From CBINFS01 sp966250015 (GTDB lineage: Bacteria; Bacteroidota; Rhodothermia; Rhodothermales; DASSAV01): a stretch of DNA of 64,000 nucleotides. The position numbers and the translations under genes were made by a program. The stretch covers positions 25,898 through 89,897 of the forward strand of contig CBINFS010000014.1 of the NCBI GenBank assembly GCA_966250015.1, read 5' to 3'. A model generated the notes under the pieces. That model did not search any database and was not told the DNA's origin. It saw only the letters and a program-made list of their open reading frames with translations. Positions 54,074 to 63,197 of this stretch are shown here, piece after piece; within the stretch, counting starts at the first letter, position 1; every line of letters begins with the position of its first letter.

Positions 54074-56149
54074 CTAGTTGAAGATGGGCCAGTAGACGCC
54101 GAAACGGAAGCGGCGCTCGGGAAGGGGATAGACGGGTACGATCAGATTGCCGCGCATGATCACCGTTCCGCTGAGCACGTTTTCGTAAGCCATGAATAGC
54201 GTGGCGGTGCGAATGCCGATCTCCGCCACGAAGTCGAGCGTTCCGGAGGACCCGAACACCGGGTGCGAAAGGCTGGGCACGACCAGCAGTCCGGTCGGTG
54301 GATGGAAGAGCCGCGAGCGCATCTCCGTCCAGTATCGCCCTTGCAGGTAGACGTCCAGGTCGAGGTCGCGCTGGAAGAGCGTGAAACGCGCGCCGATCCG
54401 CCCCATACCGAAGAGTTGGGGGATACTCGATGCCACACGCGCCTTTAGCTCCGACTCTCCCTTGCCGGGGAAACGCAACAGCGTGGCCTGTGACGTTGCG
54501 TAGAGTCCGCGCTCGACCTCACGCCGCCAACCGGCCGTAACCGTCACTCCGACCCGCTCGTGGGGCGTCCCATCTACCGCAACGAACACCGTATCGGGGC
54601 TGCGCAGGTCACCCCCGGTGTACGCCGGAGCGTAAAAGTCGATCGGGTTGGTCGTCCGGCTGGCGAACCCCTCGATTCCAAGATCATACGGCCCCAGTTC
54701 GAATGTGGCCCCGAGACGTCCCGATAGCACCCGCCCGTCCGGCGGCTCCGAAACGGGCTCCACGTAACCGCCAAACCCTGCCCGTTCAATCCAAGAAACA
54801 GGCTGTCCCGTAAAGGTCACTGTTCCCGATAACCGCGTACGGCCAATATTCCTACCAACCCCAATTGCGCCGGAAAAACCTGACGACGCCGAGCCCGTGT
54901 GGTAGCCCCCTTCCAGGGTGACATCCGCCGAAAACACGCGTAATGTATCGTGAACGGTTACGTGCACCTCCCTGCGGGAAGCCGTTATCGAATCGGGGTC
55001 GGCGAAGCCCTGCGTCAGCCGTTCGGTCCAGCCCTCAACCCGAAGGCGCATCGAGTGGGCTCCGATTGCGACTTCCTGAAGGGCGGAGCCGCCGACCCGC
55101 CTCGCGCTTGCAGCGAGGGTATCGCCCTGGCTCCAAAAGTCGACGGCATACTTGGTCCAGAACAGCGTTGCGGTAAACGGCCGGTTGACGCCGGGTAGAA
55201 GGTGCCTTCTGGCAGTCAAGGCCAGGTCGTTTCGCGAGGTGTGCCGGAGGGCGCTCTGGTTGAAGACGCCGGCGTCCAGGCGCTGATAGATCGATTCGAA
55301 CACGCCCGGTATCCTGGGCATGACCCCGCTGTGGGCGCCGAGGTCGCGCCGGTTGAACAGCTCGAGCAGCTCGACGGTCCAGTTTTCGCCGGCGTAGCGC
55401 AGGCGGGCGAAGAGCTTACGCTCCCGCCGTAAGCGGCTGCCCGGGTATTCACCCTGGGACGCCCTTCCGCTGTACCCACCCACCACACCGAGCACTCCCT
55501 GACGGCCAAAGAGCGACACCAGCCGGACCTGCGTGTGCGACGCATCGATGCTCTGCAGGCCGCTGTCCCCCTTCCGGTATCGAAGCTCGGTGAATGGATT
55601 GCGGCTGCTGTAGGGTCGAAAAAGTCCGGAAACCCCTGTGGGAGCGCCGTAGCGCGTAGGCTGAACCCGAAGCGGCTCCATGTAGGCCAGGGGCAGCAGA
55701 TCGTACAGCGGCCGCCCCGTGATGGGATCGTTGAAAGGTATGCCGTTCAGCGAAAGCGCCACCCTCGTGGGGTCGAGCCCGTACAGACTCCACACGTCAG
55801 GCCAACCGGGCGTCCCAAAATCGTACGGAAAAGTACCCGGCATCTCGGTCAAAATACCCGGGGCATCGAGTGCCGGATGCAGGGCAGGTAACAGGTCATT
55901 TACGACGATCCCGGGTTCCGGTCCGGCGAATCCTACCGGTCGGAAGGTTACGACTGTATCCGACGGCGCGGCCGTCGTGTCCACGACCACGGTATCGGGC
56001 TCCTGAGCATGCACCACCGGCGCCGCAAGCACGGGCAACAAAAGCACCGGAATGAGCAGTACTGAAGCGATATGCCGGTTACTTAGAACCACGACCTGGA
56101 CTTTGTGAGGGGTGTTGACGTGTTCAAATGGATGCGCTGGGCAAATCAA
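54074..56149 (-). CDS. Outer-membrane plug-and-barrel protein (TonB-receptor-like or porin-like)
   Basis: About 691 residues. There is no ATG before the signal peptide (SVLLIPVLLLPVLAAPVVHAQ). The start is either TTG at 56149, overlapping the upstream kinase stop (TTGA), or a GTG about 20 codons later. Residues about 75-165 resemble a TonB-receptor plug (PDVWSLYGLDPTRVALSLNGIPFNDPITGRPLYDLLP). The rest is a long barrel with strands such as LFARLRYAGENWTVELLELFNRRD, ending RRFRFGVYWPIFN. No TonB box is evident. Ligand unknown. Confidence 0.75.
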   Translation of the reverse strand: MICPAHPFEHVNTPHKVQVVVLSNRHIASVLLIPVLLLPVLAAPVVHAQEPDTVVVDTTAAPSDTVVTFRPVGFAGPEPGIVVNDLLPALHPALDAPGILTEMPGTFPYDFGTPGWPDVWSLYGLDPTRVALSLNGIPFNDPITGRPLYDLLPLAYMEPLRVQPTRYGAPTGVSGLFRPYSSRNPFTELRYRKGDSGLQSIDASHTQVRLVSLFGRQGVLGVVGGYSGRASQGEYPGSRLRRERKLFARLRYAGENWTVELLELFNRRDLGAHSGVMPRIPGVFESIYQRLDAGVFNQSALRHTSRNDLALTARRHLLPGVNRPFTATLFWTKYAVDFWSQGDTLAASARRVGGSALQEVAIGAHSMRLRVEGWTERLTQGFADPDSITASRREVHVTVHDTLRVFSADVTLEGGYHTGSASSGFSGAIGVGRNIGRTRLSGTVTFTGQPVSWIERAGFGGYVEPVSEPPDGRVLSGRLGATFELGPYDLGIEGFASRTTNPIDFYAPAYTGGDLRSPDTVFVAVDGTPHERVGVTVTAGWRREVERGLYATSQATLLRFPGKGESELKARVASSIPQLFGMGRIGARFTLFQRDLDLDVYLQGRYWTEMRSRLFHPPTGLLVVPSLSHPVFGSSGTLDFVAEIGIRTATLFMAYENVLSGTVIMRGNLIVPVYPLPERRFRFGVYWPIFN

Positions 56150-56817
56150 TCGGGGAAGAGCCCGAACAGGCGGCTTTCGATTCTGCCGATGATGTTCATC
56201 CTGTCGTCCGGGTTGTTGACGAAGTCATACTGATCGACGTCGATTTGTAGCTTTGGCCCGAGATCGTATCGGGCGAACCACGCATCGTACAGCTCGTTCA
56301 GGCGTTCGAGATAATCGATCCGGATGCTCGTTTCGAACGCGCGCCCCCTCGACTGGATGTGGCTGACCAACGTCGGCACCGAAGCCTTCAGGAAAATCAA
56401 AAGGTCCGGCGGCTTCAGATACGACGTCATGATCGAGAAAAGCGACACGTAGTTTTGATAGTCCCGCTCGCTCATCAACCCCATCAGGTACAGGTTGTGT
56501 GCGAAAATCTCGGCGTCTTCGTAGATCGAGCGGTCCTGAACGATCGACCTGTCCGACTCCTGGATCAATCGCTGGTGTTTGAAACGGCTGGAGAGAAAGT
56601 AAACTTGCAGGTGAAACGACCAGCGCTGCATGTCTTCGTAAAAATCCTCGAGGTAGGGATTGTCTTCGACACTCTCGTAAAAGACGTCCCACTGGTAATA
56701 GTCGGCGAGCACCCGGCTCAGCGAGCTCTTGCCGGCGCCGATGTTTCCCGCTATCGCGACGTATTTCCTCGGCGCTGATTGCTGTGGGGTTGATTGCGGT
56801 TCGGACCCGTTCGCCAT
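56146..56817 (-). CDS. Deoxynucleoside kinase
   Basis: A 223-residue kinase of the dNK family (deoxyadenosine/deoxycytidine/deoxyguanosine kinase). The P-loop is GNIGAGKS at 24-31. YYQWDVFYESVEDNPYLEDFYED holds the catalytic Glu region, IVQDRSIYEDAEIFA the conserved DRS/ERS motif, and RGRAFETSIRIDYLERLNELYDAW the lid arginines. The ATG at 56817 is chosen because AAAGGA lies just before it; an upstream in-frame ATG lacks this. It salvages deoxynucleosides into dNMPs. Followed by the outer-membrane gene with a 4-bp overlap. Confidence 0.92.
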   Translation of the reverse strand: MANGSEPQSTPQQSAPRKYVAIAGNIGAGKSSLSRVLADYYQWDVFYESVEDNPYLEDFYEDMQRWSFHLQVYFLSSRFKHQRLIQESDRSIVQDRSIYEDAEIFAHNLYLMGLMSERDYQNYVSLFSIMTSYLKPPDLLIFLKASVPTLVSHIQSRGRAFETSIRIDYLERLNELYDAWFARYDLGPKLQIDVDQYDFVNNPDDRMNIIGRIESRLFGLFPD

Positions 56818-56943
56818 ATTTTCCTTTATTCGTTTCCTGTTGTTCGAATCGTCCAAGATAAGCAGGCCTTTCCTGGTAGTGGGGTGATTTCTTGCGAGTA
56901 TCTTTGACGGCGTCCCTATTCATCAACCATCACTTCGACTACC

Positions 56944-57336
56944 ATGGCGTGGGATATCCGGCAGACCTACTATTACCTCGTTTGTTTTGCGACGCTGATC
57001 ATGGTCATCATCGGCGCAGTGGGAGTCGTACAGTCCACACTCGACATCGTGTACCCGGCGACGCCTTACCGTCCTTCCGTGGCGGAGTTACACGAACGCA
57101 CCCGGCCTCGTGCCGAAGGTGAGCCCGCCTTTACGAGAGAGGAGCTCGAGCAGATGGCCGAGGAAGAGGCCGCACGTATGGAACAGAGCGAGCGCCGGAG
57201 GGCGCTCCGCAGCCTCCTCGGCAACCTTGCCCTCGCCCTCATCGCCGCCCCGATCTACTCCTATCACTGGCGTCAGGTCCGGCGCACCGAACGGGTGGAT
57301 CGGTCGAAAACGCAACCCGACGCGGGTCCAAGATAA
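56944..57336 (+). CDS. DUF5671-like small membrane protein
   Basis: A 130-residue protein with two membrane helices: about 8-33 (YYYLVCFATLIMVIIGAVGVV) and about 88-108 (LLGNLALALIAAPIYSYHW). The 'PIYSYHWR' ending of the second helix is the landmark I associate with DUF5671. A charged loop rich in Glu/Arg (EELEQMAEEEAARMEQSERRR) joins them. Function is unknown. It is divergent from the kinase gene, with GH2 following at 102 bp. Confidence 0.7.
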   Translation: MAWDIRQTYYYLVCFATLIMVIIGAVGVVQSTLDIVYPATPYRPSVAELHERTRPRAEGEPAFTREELEQMAEEEAARMEQSERRRALRSLLGNLALALIAAPIYSYHWRQVRRTERVDRSKTQPDAGPR

Positions 57337-57438
57337 ACCCGCCGATGGAAAGCATCTACGCCGCGAAGGTCCTATCTTATGCCTGATGGGAGCGCTTTCA
57401 AGGCTATTCGTCACCTAAGTACCCGGCATTAACAGGAT

Positions 57439-60273
57439 ATGACATTTGGAAAGGTGGTTACCCGATTGCTCTGTATTCTTTCGCTGCTGTGTTTCCAGTC
57501 CGCCTTCGCAAGCCTCGTGAAGGCGCAAGACGTGGCGGCTACTGACATTCCTCTCCCCGAACACCCCAGGCCCGACTTCCAGCGGTCCGACTGGATCAAT
57601 CTGAATGGGACCTGGCAGTTTCGATTCGATCCGGAGGACGTCGGGCAACGCGAGCGCTGGTTCGAAGGGAACGAGGCGTTCCCGCTCTCGATCCTGGTCC
57701 CCTTCCCATGGGGCTCCCCACTCTCCGGCGTGTCGAACGACGCCGACGTCGCCTGGTATGCGAGGACGATCGAAACGCCTCCGGACTGGAACGGCCGGCG
57801 TGTCTTCCTGGTGATCGGAGCCTCCGACTGGCTGACGACTGCCTGGCTCGACGGCCAGGAGCTCGGCACGCACCAGGGCGGCTACACCCCCTTCGAGTTC
57901 GAAATCACTCCCTACCTGAAACCCGGCCAGACGCAACGGCTCGTCATCCGCGTCGACGATACCGAGCACGACTTCAAGCTCGAAGGCAAACAGGGCTACG
58001 GCGCCGCGAAAGGCATCTGGCAGACGCCCTACCTTGAAGTACGGGGCGACGTCCCGCTGGCATACGTGCACTTCACCCCTGATATCGACCAGGGCAAGGT
58101 GACCGTCGAAGCGCGGCTGCACGAAGCGGCTCCGAGCGATCTGCCGTTCCGTCTCGAGTTTTTGAACCAGGAGAGCACCCGTCCTCCCGTAACACAACAG
58201 GTGCCCGCCGGCGCGGACAGGATCACTTTCGACGTTTCGCTGCCGGATGCCCGGCTGTGGTCTCTCGACGACCCATACCTCTACGAAGTCCGGGCTACCC
58301 TGGGCGAGGGAGAAAGAGCCGACGTGGTGGATACCTACTTCGGTATGCGCAAAATCTCGGTCGTTGATCTGCCCGGCACCAGCTACCGTTACGTTGCGCT
58401 GAACGACGAGCCGATTTACCTGCAGCTCGCGCTCGACCAGGCCTACCACCCCGAAGGCTTCTACACCTTCCCGAGCGACGAGTTCATGCGCGACGAGATC
58501 CTGCGATCGCGCCGCATCGGCCTCAACGGCATGCGCGTGCACGTCAAAATCGAGCATCCACGCAAGCTTTACTGGGCGGACCGGCTCGGCATGCTCATCA
58601 TGGCCGACGTACCCAATAGCTGGGGCGAACCCACGCCCGAGATGAGACAGGAAATTGAATACGCCCTGACCAACATGATCCGGCGGGACTACAACCACCC
58701 GTCGATCTTCTCCTGGGTGCCTTTCAACGAAACGTGGGGCCTCACGACGCGCGAAGGCAACCGGAACGTCTACCGGAAGGATACACAGGAGTGGGTAGTA
58801 TCAGTGTACCGCCTTGCAAAAGAGCTCGACCCCACCCGCCTCGTCGAAGACAACTCGGTCTGCTGCGGACGCGGACACACCGAGACCGACCTCAACTCCT
58901 GGCACGCCTACCTGCCCGGATATCAGTGGGAAGACCACCTCTCCGAAATCTCGGACAGCACCTTCCCGGGATCGACCTGGAACTTTGAAGATGGCTTCCA
59001 GCAGGCCGACCAGCCGAACATCAACAGCGAGTTCGGCAACGTCTGGGGGTACGAAGGCTCGACCGGCGACGTGGATTGGAGCTGGGATTACCACCGCGCC
59101 GTCAATGCCTTCCGACGGCACCCTGCCATTGCGGGTTGGCTCTACACCGAACACCACGACGTGATCAACGAGTGGAACGGCTACTGGCGGTACGACCGGT
59201 CCGAAAAGGAGACCGGCCTCGGAGAGCTGGTTGAAGGCATGACCCTCAACGATCTGCACAGCCCCCTCTACATTGCGGTCGGGCACCCGACCGAGCTGAG
59301 CCGTGAGGTGAGCCCCGGCGAAACCGTCGAGGTGCCGCTCTGGGCTTCCTTCATGACCGGCAGCACTGCTTACGGAAACGAGCTACAGCTTAAGGCCACG
59401 CTGTACGGCTGGAACGTGCTCGGCGAGAAGAAGACCTACTTCACCACGTCGCGGCCGATCGCTTTTCGCCCGTACCTTTCCGAAGCACTCGCCCCCCTCC
59501 AGTTCGAGGCGCCGGACGAAAATGCCGTCGCAGTCCTCGCCGTCACCCTCGAAGACGCGACGGGAAACGTGCTCCACCGCAATTTCCAGACGTTCGTCGT
59601 CCGCGGTGAGGCGCCCGAACGGGTGACACTAGCCACCGGAAAAACCGCACGCCTGCTTCGCACCGAAGCCGCAAGATTCACCGACAGTCAGTGGAGCGTC
59701 AAGCAGTGGGACGTGCTCGACGGGCTCAAGGTCAACGGCGCGGGGTCGGGTTACTTCGAATACCGTTTCGACTGGCCGGAGGATCTGAGGCCTGAAAACG
59801 TCGAATCGGCCTCATTCCTCGTAGAAGCATCCGCCAAGCAGCTTTTCGGCAAAGACCGTGACGACGCTGCAGAGATGCGGGGCGATTATATGCGGGGGGA
59901 AGGCACCATCGACCCCAGCCGCAACCCCAACGCCTACCCCATGACGGACGAGACAAGCTACCCGAGTGCGGTTTCGGTCGTCGTTAACGGAATAGCAGTG
60001 GGGGTCAGAGACCTGGCCGACGATCCTGCCGATCACCGGGGTATTCTCTCGTGGCACAGCCAGCCGCAGGATGGCAAGCTCAGAGAAGCGGGATCGTATG
60101 GGGAGCTCGTCCGCGTCAACATACCCGCCGATGTGCTGGAAAAGGCGGCGACAGAGGGCGAGCTAGTCGTCAGGCTCGAAGTGAGTCCGGCGCTTCCGGG
60201 CGGTCTCGCCATCTACGGATCACGGTTCGGCCGCTACCCCGTCGATCCAACCATCGTAATCACGGAACGATAA
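57439..60273 (+). CDS. Exported glycoside hydrolase family 2 enzyme
   Basis: A 944-residue GH2 protein with a signal peptide (about 1-30, LLCILSLLCFQSAFASLVKAQ). The sugar-binding domain begins WINLNGTWQFRFDPEDVG and VAWYARTIETP. An immunoglobulin-like domain is at about 210-310. The TIM barrel holds the acid/base Glu431 in SWVPFNETWG (GH2 usually has 'NE' here) and the nucleophile Glu531 in NINSEFGN. Further beta domains fill 640-944. Substrates in this family include beta-galactosides, glucuronides and mannosides; the exact one cannot be told. It is 54 bp before a Gfo/Idh/MocA gene and likely co-transcribed. Confidence 0.9.
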   Translation: MTFGKVVTRLLCILSLLCFQSAFASLVKAQDVAATDIPLPEHPRPDFQRSDWINLNGTWQFRFDPEDVGQRERWFEGNEAFPLSILVPFPWGSPLSGVSNDADVAWYARTIETPPDWNGRRVFLVIGASDWLTTAWLDGQELGTHQGGYTPFEFEITPYLKPGQTQRLVIRVDDTEHDFKLEGKQGYGAAKGIWQTPYLEVRGDVPLAYVHFTPDIDQGKVTVEARLHEAAPSDLPFRLEFLNQESTRPPVTQQVPAGADRITFDVSLPDARLWSLDDPYLYEVRATLGEGERADVVDTYFGMRKISVVDLPGTSYRYVALNDEPIYLQLALDQAYHPEGFYTFPSDEFMRDEILRSRRIGLNGMRVHVKIEHPRKLYWADRLGMLIMADVPNSWGEPTPEMRQEIEYALTNMIRRDYNHPSIFSWVPFNETWGLTTREGNRNVYRKDTQEWVVSVYRLAKELDPTRLVEDNSVCCGRGHTETDLNSWHAYLPGYQWEDHLSEISDSTFPGSTWNFEDGFQQADQPNINSEFGNVWGYEGSTGDVDWSWDYHRAVNAFRRHPAIAGWLYTEHHDVINEWNGYWRYDRSEKETGLGELVEGMTLNDLHSPLYIAVGHPTELSREVSPGETVEVPLWASFMTGSTAYGNELQLKATLYGWNVLGEKKTYFTTSRPIAFRPYLSEALAPLQFEAPDENAVAVLAVTLEDATGNVLHRNFQTFVVRGEAPERVTLATGKTARLLRTEAARFTDSQWSVKQWDVLDGLKVNGAGSGYFEYRFDWPEDLRPENVESASFLVEASAKQLFGKDRDDAAEMRGDYMRGEGTIDPSRNPNAYPMTDETSYPSAVSVVVNGIAVGVRDLADDPADHRGILSWHSQPQDGKLREAGSYGELVRVNIPADVLEKAATEGELVVRLEVSPALPGGLAIYGSRFGRYPVDPTIVITER

Positions 60274-60311
60274 TACCCCTTGAACATCCATTCCATATAC
60301 TCATTGCCTTT

Positions 60312-60317
60312 AGGAGG
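60312..60317 (+). promoter_or_regulatory. Strong Shine-Dalgarno sequence for the Gfo/Idh/MocA gene
   Basis: AGGAGG lies 10 bases before the ATG at 60328. Such a full site is uncommon in this window, where most starts lack a clear one, and suggests high translation. Confidence 0.7.
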
Positions 60318-60327
60318 TTAGTTCGTT

Positions 60328-61578
60328 ATGGCTGAAAAGAAGCGCCTCGGTATCGGTTTTATCGGTACCGGTTTCATCACACACTTCCACATCAAATCGT
60401 TTGAAGCGATTCGCAACGCCGACATCAACGGTTTTTATAGCCCGGACCCCGTCGGTGCGCAGTCGGCTGCTGCGCTGACGCGCTCTCTGGGCGTCGGCGA
60501 TCCCAAACTTTTCAATTCAATCGAAGAGATGGTGGCCGATCCCTCGATCGACGCGATCTGGATCTGCAGCCCCAATTTCGCCCGTGTGGAGAACATGGAG
60601 GCAATCACCCGCACCGTCAAGGAGGGTAAAGGTGAGCTGATTGGCGTTGCGTGTGAAAAGCCGCTCGGACGGAACGTGGCCGAAGCAAAACGGATGGTGG
60701 AGCTCGCTGAGGAAGCCGGTCTGCTGAACGCCTATCTGGAGGACCAGCTCTTTACGCCCGGGCTCGTCCGTGGGCGTGAGATCATCTGGGCGCGTGGCGC
60801 CAGCATCACCGGCCGGCCGTACCTCGCCCGCGCTTCGGAGGAACACAGCGGCCCGCACTCCCCGTGGTTCTGGCAGGGTGAAATGCAGGGTGGCGGCGTG
60901 CTGCTCGACATGATGTGCCACAGCGTTGAAGTTGCTCGCTTCCTCCTCACCAAGCCGGGTGCTCCTCGAAACAGCATCCGACCCGTCAAGGTCACCGCGC
61001 AGGTCGCCGGGCTCAAATGGGTACGCCCGCACTACTCCGAACAGCTTCGGGGCCGGTACGGCGCCGACATCGATTACCTCAAGCGGCCTTCGGAAGACTT
61101 TGCCCGCGCCACCGTGGAATACGTTGACGACGAAGGCAACACCCTCATCGCCGAAACCACAACGTCTTGGAGCTTCGTTGGTCCAGGCCTGCGTCTTTCG
61201 TCTGAGCTGCTCGGTCCGGAATATTCGTTCTTCAACAACTCGCTCAACACGGGAAGCACCCTCTTTTTCAGCCGTGAGGTACGCGGTAGCCAGGGCGAGG
61301 ACATCGTCGAAAAGCAGAACTCCGAGCAAGGCCTGATGCCGCTCGTCGCGGATGAGGCAGCTGAGTACGGTTACGTGGGTGAAAATCGCCACTTCGTCAA
61401 TCACTTCCTCGCAGGCACGCAACCCGCCGAGGACTTCCGATCCGGCCTCGAAGTGATCGAGCTGCTCATGACCGCCTACATGAGTGCCGAGGAGGAAAGA
61501 ACGATCCCGTGGAAACCCGAAGGGCTGGAAGACTACCGTCCGCCTGTTTCAAAAGGCGTCTGGAAACCTAAAGCCTGA
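60328..61578 (+). CDS. Gfo/Idh/MocA family oxidoreductase
   Basis: A 416-residue NAD(P)-dependent dehydrogenase-like protein without signal peptide. The dinucleotide-binding fold is GIGFIGTGFI (8-17). VACEKPLGRNVAEAKRMVELAEEAG contains the conserved E-K-P lysine. GGGVLLDMMCHSVEVARFLL carries the catalytic Asp/His pair (D-x-x-x-H). Such enzymes oxidise, epimerise or deglycosylate sugars. The substrate is unknown. Neighbouring exported GH2 suggests it handles a released sugar, and the Tat-exported TIM-barrel protein at 7 kb is a possible functional partner type. Confidence 0.92.
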   Translation: MAEKKRLGIGFIGTGFITHFHIKSFEAIRNADINGFYSPDPVGAQSAAALTRSLGVGDPKLFNSIEEMVADPSIDAIWICSPNFARVENMEAITRTVKEGKGELIGVACEKPLGRNVAEAKRMVELAEEAGLLNAYLEDQLFTPGLVRGREIIWARGASITGRPYLARASEEHSGPHSPWFWQGEMQGGGVLLDMMCHSVEVARFLLTKPGAPRNSIRPVKVTAQVAGLKWVRPHYSEQLRGRYGADIDYLKRPSEDFARATVEYVDDEGNTLIAETTTSWSFVGPGLRLSSELLGPEYSFFNNSLNTGSTLFFSREVRGSQGEDIVEKQNSEQGLMPLVADEAAEYGYVGENRHFVNHFLAGTQPAEDFRSGLEVIELLMTAYMSAEEERTIPWKPEGLEDYRPPVSKGVWKPKA

Positions 61579-61602
61579 CAACCAGGCCTGACGATACGGA
61601 AT

Positions 61603-61655
61603 AGCCCGGTGTCAGAACCACATGGCGTTCTCACACCGGGCTTTCTTGTTTTTCC
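61603..61655 (+). terminator. Terminator of the GH2-Gfo/Idh/MocA operon
   Basis: AGCCCGGTGT (61603-61612) pairs with ACACCGGGCT (61633-61642), extended inward by AGAAC/GTTCT, and is followed by TTCTTGTTTTT. Confidence 0.9.
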
Positions 61656-61707
61656 CCGATGTAACTTAGCAGGAAATGCCCCTCCTTCTCCGCGTCGCGC
61701 CTCAAAT

Positions 61708-61729
61708 ATTAAGATATTTCTATCTTAAT
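61708..61729. promoter_or_regulatory. AT-rich palindrome upstream of the secreted ScyD-like gene
   Basis: ATTAAGATA (61708-61716) and TATCTTAAT (61721-61729) form a perfect 9-bp inverted repeat with a TTTC spacer, 56 bp before the ATG. It has the size and position of a dimeric-repressor operator. Confidence 0.4.
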
Positions 61730-61785
61730 TTCGCCTCTCGATTACAAACAAGTCTTGATCCTCCAAACACAATGTTTCTATTATC

Positions 61786-63099
61786 ATGAAAAAAAGCTAC
61801 AGGTGGCCTGCCGCCGTCTTCTGCCTTCTGCTTGCGACGTCCGGGGCCACGTCCTATACCTATGCCCAGGAAGAACCGGCCGTTGTCGCCTCCGATCTCC
61901 TGAATCCAATCAGCGTGTTTGCGGATGAATCGGGCAACGTCTGGGTCAGCGAATCCGGCACGGGAAATGCGGACAGCCGCATTCAGGTCATCACCCCGGA
62001 AGGCGAGATCTTCCCCGTCGTTGATGGGTTCCCTTCGGAAGTAGTTATGGGGGATGTCATCGGCATAACCCGCCTGTTCTTCGAAAACGGGAACCTCGTA
62101 TTTCTTCAGGGAGAGGGCACGGATACCCTCTCCGCTTCGCTCATTACGATTGATACCACGGGATTCGTGTTTGGCGGTGACCCGTTCGACCTGTCCGCCA
62201 TCGATTCCGTTTTTAACATTGGAGAGTTCTCTCTGGGCCAGGGGGCTGAGACGACGAATCCGTATTCTCTCACCCGCGGACCTGATGGAGACCTCTTTAT
62301 CGTCGATGCCGGCGCAAACGCCGTTTTCCGATACCACGAGGAAGGCGATTCCCTTAGTGTGTTCGCCCGCTTCGACAACATCGTGAATCCGACCCCGGTC
62401 GGCCCCCCGATGATCCACGCCGTACCGACCGACATCATTTTCCGTGACGATCGGTTCTACGTCAGCCAGCTTACGGGATTTCCTTTTCTCGATAGCGTCG
62501 CGACAGTTTTCGAAGTGGACCTCGAAGGCAACGTCACGCCGCTTCAGGAAGGCCTTACCCTGGTGGTCGACATTGCCCTCGATCCGCGGGACAGCGTTCT
62601 GGTGGTGCTGCAACACGGACGATTCTCTCCGGACAGCGGCTTTCTGCCGGGAACGGGTATGGTCTTGCGCCTCGAAGAAGGCGGCATCGATACCTTGATC
62701 ACCGGCTTGAACAGGCCGACGGGACTGAGCTTTGCATCAGACGGCACCCTGTACGTCGCTTCTTTAGTGGACGGAACGGTCACCCGCTACCCTGCATCGA
62801 TCACGACGGATACCGAAGAGGACTCGTCCATTCCGGAGGCATTTACGCTGGAGCAGAACTACCCGAACCCCTTCAACCCGACGACCAGCATCGAATTTAG
62901 CCTTCGGGAAGCAGGTCGCGCTCAGTTGATCGTGTACGACATCCTCGGGCGGGAAGTCACCCGGCTACTCGATGGCGCTCTCCCGGCAGGCAATCATGTC
63001 GTGACGTGGACGGCGGAAGGAATGCCCAGCGGTGTTTACCTGTACCGACTCACGTTCGGCGACAATACCCGAACGCGGTCGATGGTCTTGATGAAATAG
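61786..63099 (+). CDS. Secreted NHL/ScyD-ScyE-like protein with C-terminal sorting domain
   Basis: A 437-residue secreted protein with a signal peptide (about 1-27, ending TYAQ). Residues 30-340 form a beta-propeller: VVASDLLNPISVFADESGNVWVSESG, NPYSLTRGPDGDLFIVDAGANAV and ITGLNRPTGLSFASDGTLYVAS, as in ScyD/ScyE and NHL-repeat proteins. The C-terminus (about 350-437) has the sorting domain landmarks LEQNYPNPFNPTTSIEFSL, VYDILGREVTRLLDG and MPSGVYLYRLTFG, the type IX secretion/cell-surface tail of Bacteroidota and Rhodothermota. Function of the propeller is unknown. Confidence 0.88.
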   Translation: MKKSYRWPAAVFCLLLATSGATSYTYAQEEPAVVASDLLNPISVFADESGNVWVSESGTGNADSRIQVITPEGEIFPVVDGFPSEVVMGDVIGITRLFFENGNLVFLQGEGTDTLSASLITIDTTGFVFGGDPFDLSAIDSVFNIGEFSLGQGAETTNPYSLTRGPDGDLFIVDAGANAVFRYHEEGDSLSVFARFDNIVNPTPVGPPMIHAVPTDIIFRDDRFYVSQLTGFPFLDSVATVFEVDLEGNVTPLQEGLTLVVDIALDPRDSVLVVLQHGRFSPDSGFLPGTGMVLRLEEGGIDTLITGLNRPTGLSFASDGTLYVASLVDGTVTRYPASITTDTEEDSSIPEAFTLEQNYPNPFNPTTSIEFSLREAGRAQLIVYDILGREVTRLLDGALPAGNHVVTWTAEGMPSGVYLYRLTFGDNTRTRSMVLMK

Positions 63100-63128
63100 C
63101 CCGGTATTGTCAGGGTTACCAAAACAAG

Positions 63129-63164
63129 CAGAGGCGGCTCAACCGGGCCGCCTCTGTTCTTTTT
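63129..63164 (+). terminator. Terminator of the ScyD-like gene
   Basis: CAGAGGCGGC pairs with GCCGCCTCTG around an 8-nt loop, followed by TTCTTTTT. Confidence 0.88.
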
Positions 63165-63197
63165 ATGAGGATAAGGATTGACTCACGGGGTTTGCCT

